Below, piece after piece: positions 15,843-23,702 of a DNA stretch of 31,439 nucleotides. How positions within the stretch are numbered: position 1 is the stretch's first letter; each line of letters starts with the position of its first letter. The DNA lies in NCBI GenBank assembly GCA_964458775.1, contig CAYWLQ010000049.1, forward strand, positions 1 to 31,439, read 5' to 3'. Below the pieces are notes generated by a model. It worked only from the letters and a program-made list of their open reading frames with translations, was not told the origin of the DNA and ran no database searches. Position numbers and translations under genes: made by a program. This stretch comes from CAYWLQ01 sp964458775. Its GTDB lineage: Bacteria; Myxococcota_A; Polyangia; JAAYKL01.

Positions 15843-17321
15843 ATGGAAAAAACAGCTACTAAAAAAACAGTTCCTCGTAATCCTGCGGGATTTTTGGATG
15901 TATTTGCAGAGGATGTCATTTCTAGGAATCGTATGATTGAGACGATTACCTCTGTATATCGCAAATACGGCTTTTCTCCTCTTGAAACGCCTGCAATAGA
16001 GTATCTCGAAGTTTTGGGAAAGTATTTGCCGGAAAGTAATGAACCCGAAGGAGGCGTATTTGCTTTTAAGGATGACGACGAAGAATGGATTTCCTTGAGA
16101 TACGACCTCACTGCTCCGTTATCTCGCGTTACCGCTCAATACGGCAACGATCTGCCTTCTCCGTATCGCAGATATCAGGTGGGACCGGTATGGCGACGGG
16201 AAAAACCCGGTCCGGGAAGGTTTCGTCAGTTTTACCAATGTGACTTTGACACAGTCGGATCTTCGTCTCTTGCCGCTGATGCAGAAGCTTGCGCTGTTTT
16301 GGCCTCTACTCTTTGTGCTTTGGGTATTTCGCAAAAAGATTTTGAGATTAGGGTTAACAATAGAAAAATATTAAACGGCGTTTTGGAAAGCATCGGAGTT
16401 TCTTCTGAGGGAAACGTTCAACTCAATGTGCTCAGAGCGGTGGACAAACTGGATAGAGTGGGCTTGGAAGGCGTGAGAGAGCTTTTGGGAAAAGGACGCC
16501 GAGATGAATCCGGTGATTTTACCAAAGGCGCAGAGCTGAAAGACTGCCAAATTGAAAAGGTATCGGCCTTTGTATCAGCGGGAATCGGCGCTTCTTCGCG
16601 CTTAGAAACTCTGGAAAGATTGGCTGACTTGGTGGGGTCTAGTGAAATTGGGCGCGAAGGCATAGCTGAACTCAGACAGATGAGTGAGTTTTTGGACTGT
16701 GCTGATTTATCTTCTAATACTGTAAAGTTTGATCCGACAGTTGTGAGGGGTTTGGGTTATTATACAGGACCTGTGTTTGAAGCGGTTTTAACCTTTGAAA
16801 TTGTAGACGAAAAAGGTCTAAAGCGCAGTTTCGGATCTGTTGCCGGCGGCGGAAGGTATGATGATCTTGTAGCACGATTTACAGGCAACAAAGTTCCGGC
16901 TACCGGAGGCAGTATAGGTTTGGATAGATTGAGAGCAGCGCTTGCGGCGATCAATCGCGGAGCTGAGTTAGATTTTATGGGACCTGTTGTGGTTACGGCA
17001 ATGGATAAAAGTCGCATTATCGAATACCAAAAAATGGTTCACGAACTTAGAGCTGCCGGAGTAGATGCTGAGATGTATTTGGGAGACAAGGGGTTTAAAG
17101 CCCAAATGAAGTATGCGGATAAAAGAAAATCTCCTGCTGTTATTATTGCCGGCGAAGACGAGTTCTTAAAAGGTGAAATCTCACTAAAGGATATGCGTTT
17201 GGGTTCTTCTATGTCTAAGGACATTGAAGACCGCGATACTTGGAGAAAAGCCCAGCCGGCACAGCAATCAATACCCCGCGCCGATATGCTCAAAGCTGTT
17301 TTGGAAATCATCAAAAGATAG
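15843..17321 (+). CDS. hisS: Histidyl-tRNA synthetase, alphaproteobacterial type
   Basis: Class II synthetase that charges tRNA-His. Motif 2 reads YQVGPVWRREKPGPGRFRQF followed by YQCDFD, the histidine signature is VVRGLGYYTGPVFEAVL, and a C-terminal anticodon-binding domain spans about 395-492. The length, 492, exceeds the usual 420-430. FAFKDDDEEWISLRYDLTAPL, the GPGRFR motif 2 loop and GKGRRDESGDFTKGA are those of alphaproteobacterial HisRS rather than the common bacterial form (RRERPQKGRYRQFHQ). The alphaproteobacterial enzyme is known to recognise tRNA-His lacking the extra G-1, so transfer of the gene is likely. It starts five bases after etfA without its own ribosome binding site, suggesting coupling. 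Confidence 0.95.
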   Translation: MEKTATKKTVPRNPAGFLDVFAEDVISRNRMIETITSVYRKYGFSPLETPAIEYLEVLGKYLPESNEPEGGVFAFKDDDEEWISLRYDLTAPLSRVTAQYGNDLPSPYRRYQVGPVWRREKPGPGRFRQFYQCDFDTVGSSSLAADAEACAVLASTLCALGISQKDFEIRVNNRKILNGVLESIGVSSEGNVQLNVLRAVDKLDRVGLEGVRELLGKGRRDESGDFTKGAELKDCQIEKVSAFVSAGIGASSRLETLERLADLVGSSEIGREGIAELRQMSEFLDCADLSSNTVKFDPTVVRGLGYYTGPVFEAVLTFEIVDEKGLKRSFGSVAGGGRYDDLVARFTGNKVPATGGSIGLDRLRAALAAINRGAELDFMGPVVVTAMDKSRIIEYQKMVHELRAAGVDAEMYLGDKGFKAQMKYADKRKSPAVIIAGEDEFLKGEISLKDMRLGSSMSKDIEDRDTWRKAQPAQQSIPRADMLKAVLEIIKR

Positions 17322-17344
17322 CCGACAAGGGTCAAACAATCCCT

Positions 17345-17431
17345 AGCCCTCCGGGCTTAACGACGCAGTCGTTCATCCTGACCGCGTCCCTCGTGGGCGC
17401 GGTCGCCCTAACCTGCAACATGCAGTAAGGG
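17345..17431 (+). repeat. Four consecutive hairpins downstream of hisS
   Basis: Within 87 bases are: AGCCC/GGGCT with a 3-nt loop (17345-17357); AACGAC/GTCGTT with a 3-nt loop (17359-17373); ACCGCG/CGCGGT enclosing CCC/GGG (17381-17403); and CCCT..CTGC/GCAG..AGGG (17406-17431). The stretch is clearly richer in G and C than its surroundings. There is no U-run, so it is not a standard terminator series. It may be a structured RNA or a clustered palindromic element. Confidence 0.7.
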
Positions 17432-17589
17432 AAAACAAGGATATTACTTTGGATGCCGAAAAGGTGCCGATTGCAACACCGTCAGAGATTGTTTGAGCGG
17501 CTCTTATCTACGTTTAATAACAAGCTAACCCAAGTATCCTTTCTAACTTCTTGTTAATCTGATCGGTTCAGGGCATACTGCTCTTTGTT

Positions 17590-18417
17590 ATGACGGATTG
17601 GACGAACCTAAGGTTCTTGGTTTCCTTTTTCTATTTAGCATCGGCTTTTGCCTATTTGCGTCTTTTTCTCAATCGTTCTAATTCAGCTGCCTTTCCCTCT
17701 TATATATTGATTGTTACACAGCTTTTCCATGCAGCGGAATTGCTTGCCAGAGGAGCCGAAGCCGGAGCTGCGGGAGGAGCTCCTTTTTCGGGACTTTCCG
17801 GTTTTATATCTCTGTTTTCGTTTCTTTTGGGGACAGTGTATTTGTTTATAGAAAGACGATATAAACTCTATCCTTTGGGAGCATTTCAAACTCCGGTGAT
17901 TTTTGTCTTCCATCTCGTTTCGACAGTGATTAAACCCGACGTATTATCCATTCCGCCTCTTCATACCGGTATGTTGTTCGTTCTTCATGTTGTACCGGCG
18001 ATCATGTCCTATGCTTCTTTGACTGTCAGCTTTGTTGCAGCAGCTGCTTTTTTACTGTTGGAGAATCGAATAAAGAAAAAGAAATTCGGTTTACTGATGA
18101 AAAATCTTCCGCATTTAGAACTTGTCGAAGCGGTCAATGCTGCAGGAGTTAAAATCGGTGTTCTTTTATTAGTTATTTCAGCATCGGTAGGTACTTTTAT
18201 GGGATACCGGTATTTGGGAGAAAGCTATCAATGGGATATTAAAAACTGGTCAACAATCGTAATTATGTGCGTTTTTACATTGCAACTTTTCATTCGTCGT
18301 TTTGAGCGCTTTCGCGGAAAGCGCAGTGTTGCAGTTTCAGCAGTCGGATATATTACGGTTATCTTGGGTCTTACGGTTGTTAATATGTCATCAGCTACAC
18401 TTCATCCGTTTTTTTAG
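17590..18417 (+). CDS. hemX: HemX/CcsA-like integral membrane protein of the cytochrome c assembly family
   Basis: 275 residues with about eight predicted transmembrane helices. The C-terminal half matches the CcsA/CcmC/HemX family: HVVPAIMSYASLTVSFVAAA, then LGESYQWDIKNW in place of the family's WDPKE region, and SSATLHPFF at the end. His residues near 134 and 273 are candidate haem ligands. In Bacillus and others hemX stands immediately before hemA and affects glutamyl-tRNA reductase levels; here too it ends four bases before hemA. Either a HemX role or a haem-handling role in cytochrome c maturation is possible. No strong ribosome binding site is visible. Confidence 0.8.
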   Translation: MTDWTNLRFLVSFFYLASAFAYLRLFLNRSNSAAFPSYILIVTQLFHAAELLARGAEAGAAGGAPFSGLSGFISLFSFLLGTVYLFIERRYKLYPLGAFQTPVIFVFHLVSTVIKPDVLSIPPLHTGMLFVLHVVPAIMSYASLTVSFVAAAAFLLLENRIKKKKFGLLMKNLPHLELVEAVNAAGVKIGVLLLVISASVGTFMGYRYLGESYQWDIKNWSTIVIMCVFTLQLFIRRFERFRGKRSVAVSAVGYITVILGLTVVNMSSATLHPFF

Positions 18418-18421
18418 AACC

Positions 18422-19726
18422 ATGAGTATTTTGGTTGTAGGCTTAAATCACCGTTGTGCTTCTCTTGCGATTAGGGAGACCGTCGCTGTTTCGGTCGACG
18501 AAAAGGCCGATCTATGTGTTCGACTACTGGAAGAGGGCGCAGATGAAGCAGTGGTTTTATCGACCTGCAACCGTACCGAATTAATTCTCAACGCTGAAAA
18601 TGTTGATTCTGTTGCAACCTCAGCAAGAGATATTTTGCTAAGTCGTATAAGTGAAAAGCACCGGGAAAAACATTTGGAATCCGAAGTAAATATTTTCGTA
18701 CTTCAAAACACGGAAGCTGTAAGACATCTTTTTGAGGTAGCTTCAGGCATTGACTCTGCAGTTGTCGGTGAGCCGCATATATTAGGACAAATTCGCGATG
18801 ATTTAAACCAGGCGGTCAGAGCCGGTTCTGTAGGTAAAGCGTTACGTCGGCTTTTTGTGCATGCCGTTTTTCTCGCAAAGTCTGTTCGACAGAATACGGA
18901 ACTCGGTCGCGCTAATGTCTCCGTAAGCAGCATTGCTCTAGATACGGCCGGCAGAATTTTTGGAGATATTGCTCAAAAGAATCTTCTTGTACTTGGCGGA
19001 GGAGAAATGGGACGTCAGACTGCTATTCTTGCCGCCAATAAAGGAGCCAAAATTACGGTTTCGGCAAGAACATATTCCCGGTCACAGGAAATTGCACAAA
19101 AAGTTAACGGGGTTGTTATTCCATGGGAATCTCGCATCAATGCTTTAATTAACTCCGATATAGTTGTGTCTTGCACAGGAGCGACCTCTCCCATTATTGA
19201 ACGCGCCGATATGGTAAAGGTAATGCACGAGCGCAGAGGCAAGCGAATTTTTATTATCGATATAGCAGTGCCGAGAGATGTAGACCCTGCGGTCGACGAT
19301 TTGTACAATCTATATCGCTATGATTTGGATGATCTAACCGCTGCTGCTGCAGAAAACACGGCACGCCGACAAAGTGAAATTCCGAAAGTGCGAGCAATGA
19401 TAGAATCTGCACTGACGGAATTTGATAAATGTCAGCTGGAATGCAATGTTGTTCCGGATATTGTAGCTTTGAGAGAAAAAGTGGAGCAAATACGAAAGAC
19501 AGAAACAGAAAACTTTCTTCGCAAAATGCATTCACTAGATGATAAAGATCGAAATCTAGTTGAGGCAATGTCTTTAGCTCTTACCAACAAGATACTTCAT
19601 CGTCCCACCGTAAGACTGAAAGAATCGGCTTTGCACGGCACTGACCGTCGGCATGTTGCATCGCTCAGATACTTGTTCGGATTGGATTTAGAGGAAGGCA
19701 ACGATATCAGTGATGAAGACATTTAA
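18422..19726 (+). CDS. hemA: Glutamyl-tRNA reductase
   Basis: First committed enzyme of C5-pathway tetrapyrrole synthesis; reduces glutamyl-tRNA(Glu) to glutamate 1-semialdehyde with NADPH. 434 residues. Seen: VVGLNHRCASLAIRE, catalytic Cys49 in STCNRTEL, VVGEPHILGQI, a Rossmann segment VLGGGEMGRQTA, FIIDIAVPRDVDP, YDLDDL and a C-terminal helical dimerisation region. The frame is open 40 codons further upstream, but ATG 18422 gives the standard MSILVVGLNH start. It overlaps the start of hemC by a few codons. The window holds no hemL or hemB, so the rest of the pathway lies elsewhere. Confidence 0.97.
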   Translation: MSILVVGLNHRCASLAIRETVAVSVDEKADLCVRLLEEGADEAVVLSTCNRTELILNAENVDSVATSARDILLSRISEKHREKHLESEVNIFVLQNTEAVRHLFEVASGIDSAVVGEPHILGQIRDDLNQAVRAGSVGKALRRLFVHAVFLAKSVRQNTELGRANVSVSSIALDTAGRIFGDIAQKNLLVLGGGEMGRQTAILAANKGAKITVSARTYSRSQEIAQKVNGVVIPWESRINALINSDIVVSCTGATSPIIERADMVKVMHERRGKRIFIIDIAVPRDVDPAVDDLYNLYRYDLDDLTAAAAENTARRQSEIPKVRAMIESALTEFDKCQLECNVVPDIVALREKVEQIRKTETENFLRKMHSLDDKDRNLVEAMSLALTNKILHRPTVRLKESALHGTDRRHVASLRYLFGLDLEEGNDISDEDI

Positions 19727-20657
19727 AAATATCCGAATCGGCACAAGGGGCAGTGTTTTGGCCATGTGGCAGGCAAACCATGTACGAACACTCTTACTCA
19801 AAGCCTATCCCAATGTAGAAGTCGAAATAATTCCTATAAAAACAAGAGGCGATATAATTACAGATGTTTCCTTAGCAAACATTGAAGGAAAATCTTTTTT
19901 TACAAAAGAAATTGAAGACGCTTTATTGGAAGGCAAAGCAGATATTGCCGTACACAGCGGAAAAGATCTGCCCACTGAGATTCCCAAGGGTCTTGTTACA
20001 GCCGGATTTTTAAAGCGCAATGACCCAAGAGACGCACTGATTTGTGCAGAAGCAGCTTCTTTGGCAGATCTTCCCCAATGTGCAAAAGTTGGTACTGCTT
20101 CGATACGCCGAAAGGCTTTCATTGCATCTACAAGACCGGATCTCTGCTTGGTTGATCTAAGAGGAAATCTGGATTCACGATTAAGAAAACTTAAAGAAGG
20201 ACTTTTTGACGCTATAATTCTCGCAGCAGCCGGCCTTGAGCGTCTCGGCCTTTTGTCAGAGGTCACTGCGTATCTAGATCCGCCGGTTTTTTTGCCGTCT
20301 GTATCGCAAGGAGCAATTGCTCTTGAAATAAAAGAGTGCGATAAAGCAATTGCTGAGATGCTTTCAAACATTATCGATGAAGATACAACCTTAGCTGCCA
20401 TAGCTGAACGTTCTCTTCTCAATGCCTTAGGTGGCGGATGTCAAGCGCCCCTGGGAGCTATGGCAAAAGTTACAGAACAAAACACCTTGAATTTGACGGC
20501 GGCACTTCTCAGCAAAGACGGTAGTTTACGAATTGACATTAATGAAAGCGGAGACAAATACGAACCTGAAGAAATAGGAAGAAAAGCAGCACAAAAGTTT
20601 ATTGACCACAACAGATTCGATGCGGTTTTTTGTACTTTTCAGAGCACCGGAGTTTAG
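19713..20657 (+). CDS. hemC: Hydroxymethylbilane synthase (porphobilinogen deaminase)
   Basis: Polymerises four porphobilinogens into hydroxymethylbilane. Seen: IRIGTRGSVLAMWQA at the N-terminus, VHSGKDLPTE with the catalytic Asp, GTASIRRKA, DLRGNLDSRL, LAAAGLERLGL, and LGGGCQAPLG with the Cys that carries the dipyrromethane cofactor. The length (314) is normal. GTG 19710 and ATG 19713 are adjacent possible starts; both lie inside the end of hemA, which suggests coupled translation, with GAGGAAGG upstream. It belongs to the hemX-hemA-hemC cluster. Confidence 0.96.
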   Translation: MKTFKNIRIGTRGSVLAMWQANHVRTLLLKAYPNVEVEIIPIKTRGDIITDVSLANIEGKSFFTKEIEDALLEGKADIAVHSGKDLPTEIPKGLVTAGFLKRNDPRDALICAEAASLADLPQCAKVGTASIRRKAFIASTRPDLCLVDLRGNLDSRLRKLKEGLFDAIILAAAGLERLGLLSEVTAYLDPPVFLPSVSQGAIALEIKECDKAIAEMLSNIIDEDTTLAAIAERSLLNALGGGCQAPLGAMAKVTEQNTLNLTAALLSKDGSLRIDINESGDKYEPEEIGRKAAQKFIDHNRFDAVFCTFQSTGV

Positions 20658-20660
20658 ATT

Positions 20661-21665
20661 TTGAAAAGTCTTAGACCTCTATATCTAATCGCCGGTGCAT
20701 CTCTATTTGCAGCATGTTTTGCATTTAATAGAAATACTGATTACTTACGCCAAGAATCACCTCAACTAGACAACAACCGACAACAGACAGAAGTGCTGGA
20801 AGAAGAAATAATGGGTGACACTTCAACATCAACAATCGATGAGGATTTTCTTCTTAGTTTATCGCAGTCCGAAGCGGAAGAAGAAATGATGGAAGATCAT
20901 ACAGCGCTTGAGGAGCTGATAATGTCAAAACTTCTGTCTGAAAACAATCAATCTGACGCTTTGGAATATCATGACAAAAAGCGCACGGTTTTACCGTCTG
21001 TTATTCCTAAAGCTGCGGATAATACGCGACTATCCGGTGAACAGTGTTTTAAAGCCTTAGCAAAACATAAGGTTTCTTATCGAAAGCCGAATTTTGAAAC
21101 CCCTCTGGTAGAAAACCCTCTTTTGTTAACAGGTCCCATATATGGAGTTCGTATTGTACCTGCCAATCCCAAACAAAAAGAAATCCACGCGGTAACAGAT
21201 TGTCACCTGGCTCTTGCTCTAGTTGAGACTGCACGTCATGCAGCAAGTCTTGAAATCTCTGAAATTCAGTTTTTTTCAATATACCGAGGACTTCAAAAAC
21301 CGCCTGCTACTTGTCCTAAAGGCGCTGCCGGTAAGAAATGCCGGATTGAAAAGGAGCGGTTTGAAAAAATATCATCAGCACAAACCAGTCGTCATAGGTT
21401 TGCCACGGCAATAGATATCAACCTTCTTAAAACCAAAACAGGTGAGACTCTAAGTGTTTTGGAACATTTTGAGCGAAAAAGCGGAACTGACCCTTGTTCT
21501 TACATTCCATCTTCTAAGCAAGCTCAAATTCTCACTGACTTTGTTTGCGGACTTTATGAAAACAAAATTTTCAATGTCATGTTAACTCCCAATGCAGATA
21601 AAGCACACCATAACCATTTTCATTTTGACCTAAATCCGAAAGCTTCTTGGTATATAATTCGCTAA
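20661..21665 (+). CDS. Extensin-like C-terminal domain protein, probable exported cell-wall hydrolase
   Basis: 334 residues, TTG start supported by GGAG seven bases ahead inside the hemC stop region. The N-terminus is a signal peptide (LIAGASLFAAC); Cys19 could be lipidated, although Phe at -3 is unusual. Residues 30-115 are acidic and low-complexity, a likely spacer. Residues about 120-334 match the extensin-like family (PF06904), related to M15-type D-Ala-D-Ala peptidases. Metal-site candidates are SRHRFATAIDINL and DKAHHNHFHFD, with cysteine pairs as in the family. It probably acts on peptidoglycan in the periplasm. It follows hemC by three bases but is unrelated to haem synthesis. Confidence 0.8.
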   Translation: MKSLRPLYLIAGASLFAACFAFNRNTDYLRQESPQLDNNRQQTEVLEEEIMGDTSTSTIDEDFLLSLSQSEAEEEMMEDHTALEELIMSKLLSENNQSDALEYHDKKRTVLPSVIPKAADNTRLSGEQCFKALAKHKVSYRKPNFETPLVENPLLLTGPIYGVRIVPANPKQKEIHAVTDCHLALALVETARHAASLEISEIQFFSIYRGLQKPPATCPKGAAGKKCRIEKERFEKISSAQTSRHRFATAIDINLLKTKTGETLSVLEHFERKSGTDPCSYIPSSKQAQILTDFVCGLYENKIFNVMLTPNADKAHHNHFHFDLNPKASWYIIR

Positions 21666-21771
21666 TAACGCTCAATGAGACTTAACAATAGTGGTTTTTT
21701 TGTTCTTTAAAATAGCTATCTTGAAAATATGCTTGTCTGAAATTTAGAATTCAATAAGAATAGATTTCGAC

Positions 21772-22134
21772 ATGAGTATCAAAAAACATGTAACAGTATT
21801 CTTTTATTTGTTAGTTCTTGGATGCGGAGACAATCCCGAAGAATATCCGGGTAAGGATCAAATTCGTTGTGAGGAATTCGAAGGTGTTTGCACTTCAGCA
21901 CCTTCAAATATCTGCCAACAAGGAATGCAGCCTTTAACAGCAAATGATCCAGTATATACGGATTGTTTCGGTCAGTGCTGTATTGTGCCGGATAATCCAA
22001 GCTCTTGTGACGAAACAGAAAGCTTCAATTGTGTCCCTATACAGGACGGAATCGGTTGTAGGGGAAATTGGAGAGCTGCCGACGGAACTATTAGTTGCAG
22101 AGAGGGTCGAGCTTGCTGCTTTTGGGGAATGTAG
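21772..22134 (+). CDS. Small cysteine-rich lipoprotein, unknown function
   Basis: 120 residues. A short N-terminal charged region and hydrophobic segment end in LVLGC, a good lipobox, so Cys18 is probably the lipidated residue. The mature part carries many cysteines in a pattern suggesting disulfides (GVCTSAPSNIC, DCFGQCCIVP, CREGRACC). No family recognised. It is flanked on the 3' side by a 10-bp tandem duplication and the 43-bp repeat, which start within a few bases of the stop. Confidence 0.65.
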   Translation: MSIKKHVTVFFYLLVLGCGDNPEEYPGKDQIRCEEFEGVCTSAPSNICQQGMQPLTANDPVYTDCFGQCCIVPDNPSSCDETESFNCVPIQDGIGCRGNWRAADGTISCREGRACCFWGM

Positions 22135-22138
22135 CATC

Positions 22139-22158
22139 AGAGCACCAGAGAGCACCAG
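22139..22158. repeat. 10-bp perfect tandem duplication
   Basis: AGAGCACCAG occurs at 22139-22148 and again at 22149-22158, abutting the left end of the 43-bp repeat. This matches the pattern seen beside other palindromic motifs in the window. Confidence 0.85.
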
Positions 22159-22200
22159 GGGACGGTCCTGTTAAGTTGTCATCTTGGGGACGAACCTGTC
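22158..22200 (-). repeat. 43-bp dispersed REP-like repeat, copy 1
   Basis: Read on the minus strand it begins GACAGGTTCGTCCCC and ends AACAGGACCGTCCCC. It is identical to 24967-25009 at 39 of 43 positions. The two halves of the element are themselves direct repeats (ACAGGWCCGTCCC type), and the right half contains a GGAC-C-GTCC palindrome. Confidence 0.9.
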
Positions 22201-22248
22201 AAAAAATCTCTAAGTATCAACTTAAACATGGGAATCAAGACACTTAAT

Positions 22249-22283
22249 ATATGAGGTCTCGCATTTTACTGAACACCTCATAT
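22249..22283. repeat. Perfect 9-bp inverted repeat inside the repeat-bounded cassette
   Basis: ATATGAGGT (22249-22257) and ACCTCATAT (22275-22283) with a 17-nt loop. It lies near the middle of the 238-bp stretch bounded by inverted copies of the 43-bp repeat. Confidence 0.7.
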
Positions 22284-22352
22284 CGTGCTGATTGTCGGAA
22301 TTTACTTGCTGATTCTCGCGAATATCAAAAGCGTTTTCTTGTCAGTCCCACA

Positions 22353-22395
22353 GACAGCACTCTCCCTGACATGGCAATTTAACAGGACCGTTTTC
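22353..22395 (+). repeat. 43-bp REP-like repeat, diverged copy 3
   Basis: Aligns without gaps to 24967-25009 at 31 of 43 positions, best in TAACAGGACCGT. Its orientation is opposite to the copy at 22158-22200, so the two bound a 238-bp cassette as inverted repeats. Confidence 0.7.
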
Positions 22396-22404
22396 CGATC
22401 GTTT

Positions 22405-23172
22405 TCAGGGTTCCCAAATTTGACGCAGAAGACAAATGCCATCTTTGCAGTATAAAATATCTTCGTTCATACAGTCTGCATCTTCTTCACAAGGAGACAG
22501 ACAAACTTCTTTTGAATCTGACTCATCGGCTTTTTCACAAACCAAATCATCTTTGCAGGGAGCCTCGGTATCTTCACTACACGGCATGTGTAATGTACCC
22601 ACCGTTCCTACAGACTCGGCCATCTCTTCAAGAGCATACCAATTTGCCCATCGGCATATAACTCCGGAATCTGCCGATCCCGTATTTAATCGGGCATTGT
22701 AAAGTTTAACATCGTCATAACTTCCGTCCGGATATGTATCAATTTTTACCAAAAGCTCTTTGTCGCTTTCTAAATCAAGATTAATAGCTTCAAAAGACCA
22801 ATCAAAAGTACACCAACCGCAGTTGGCAACTGCTGATTTGGGATTATCAATGTTGAGAATTATTTTACTATCATCAGCCTCTATGCTGCCTTCCCACTCA
22901 GTTCCGCAGCCTTGCTCAAAATTAGACAAGTCCAGATAAAGACTGTTTTCTGCTTTTTTCCAAGAAATACATTTTAAGCCGGGAAATTGATCTTCTGCAT
23001 ATAAACGAGAAAGAGAAGATATTAAAAGACTGTTTCTTAACTCTACTTTTTTGCACAAACTGCTAGAAAAAGACCCCATATGTTTTTGAGAATCAGATTC
23101 CACAGCTGAACAAGCAGCCAAAAAACCTACGATAAAAAACATACCAATAATAAACTCTTTTTTCTCATACAT
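22405..23172 (-). CDS. Putative lipoprotein with cysteine-rich C-terminus, unknown function
   Basis: 255 residues. The N-terminus is a lipoprotein signal (FIVGFLAAC), with Cys21 the probable lipid-modified residue. A beta-rich middle region is followed by a C-terminal cysteine-rich module (residues about 200-250: CSEDTEAPCKDDLVC, then SPCEEDADCMNEDILYCKDG). That dense Cys pattern resembles small disulfide-knotted repeats common in secreted proteins of Myxococcota and Bradymonadota. GGGAG seven bases before the ATG supports the start. It converges on the small lipoprotein at 21772 across the repeat cassette. No enzymatic motif seen. Confidence 0.7.
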   Translation of the reverse strand: MYEKKEFIIGMFFIVGFLAACSAVESDSQKHMGSFSSSLCKKVELRNSLLISSLSRLYAEDQFPGLKCISWKKAENSLYLDLSNFEQGCGTEWEGSIEADDSKIILNIDNPKSAVANCGWCTFDWSFEAINLDLESDKELLVKIDTYPDGSYDDVKLYNARLNTGSADSGVICRWANWYALEEMAESVGTVGTLHMPCSEDTEAPCKDDLVCEKADESDSKEVCLSPCEEDADCMNEDILYCKDGICLLRQIWEP

Positions 23173-23261
23173 GTTGTTACTCCCGATTTAGAAACTGTTC
23201 TTCTGTTTCGCTTTTTTTATAGAATAACATAAAAAAAATGAAATATGTACTAATCGAAAAA

Positions 23262-23305
23262 CCGGAGACATGGGTAACACTCTGACTCATAGGTAACAGA
23301 ATCCG
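23262..23305. repeat. Possible insertion-sequence end remnant
   Basis: CCGGAGACATGGGTAACA is followed within 40 bases by TCATAGGTAACAGAATCCGG, two related half-sites. Such GACAT-GGTAACA words resemble ends of IS481-family elements as I remember them. No transposase is present nearby, so this is only a suggestion. Confidence 0.25.
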
Positions 23306-23454
23306 GAGGCACCGGGAAATGGTCTTAACAGACAATTCCAAAATCCAGGGAGATTGGAAACTAAACTTGAGACATGAGGGACAAATCCGATGGCATGGAA
23401 TATGAAATCCAAAGACATGGGTGACTGCGCTTAAAGTACATTTGTAAAGGCGGA

Positions 23455-23636
23455 TTTGAAACTGGTGCGAAACTGGTACCACCATGTGCCTTTGAAACTG
23501 GTGCCTTTGAAACTGGTGCCACACTCACTGAAACCAGGGAACGTTGATACGAGCATGTCGCGCCATGATTTGCTTCGTAACTAGGTGTCTCGTAACTAGG
23601 TGTCATACTCACTGAAACTAGACTCACTGAAACTAG
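23455..23636. repeat. Two related palindromic elements with 15-bp tandem duplications
   Basis: CCTTTGAAACTGGTG is in tandem at 23489-23503 and 23504-23518 (related copy near 23455). CGTAACTAGGTGTC is duplicated at 23576 and 23591, and ACTCACTGAAACTAG is in perfect tandem at 23607-23621 and 23622-23636. The first half ends in CACTCACTGAAACCAG and pairs CTGGT with ACCAG; the second has CTAG at both ends. The halves look like diverged copies of one palindromic unit, with the arm changes (GG/CC versus AG/CT) preserving pairing. Confidence 0.85.
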
Positions 23637-23702
23637 TTCTGAAAATGCAGCGAGCCTTACACTCCAATGATTATTCTGTTTTTCGGTTTTGTTTTGATAT
23701 TT

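Larger units (their letters stand above)
23173..23702. other. 530-bp repeat-rich intergenic region
   Basis: Contains the possible insertion-sequence end (23262-23305) and the palindromic/tandem array (23455-23636). Minus-strand frames of 88-115 codons run through it, but they simply translate the repeats and show no family features, so I do not call a gene. Confidence 0.6.

Noticed and set aside
17345..17431. Integron attC site
   Set aside because: The ends do not carry the GTTRRRY and RYYYAAC core pair at matching positions, and no integrase is nearby.
18302..18421. Longer hemA start, 40 codons upstream
   Set aside because: The extension lies inside hemX, and the conserved HemA N-terminus begins at ATG 18422.
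23177..23627. Minus-strand frames of 88-115 codons in the repeat region
   Set aside because: They read through the tandem repeats, lack ribosome binding sites and resemble no protein.
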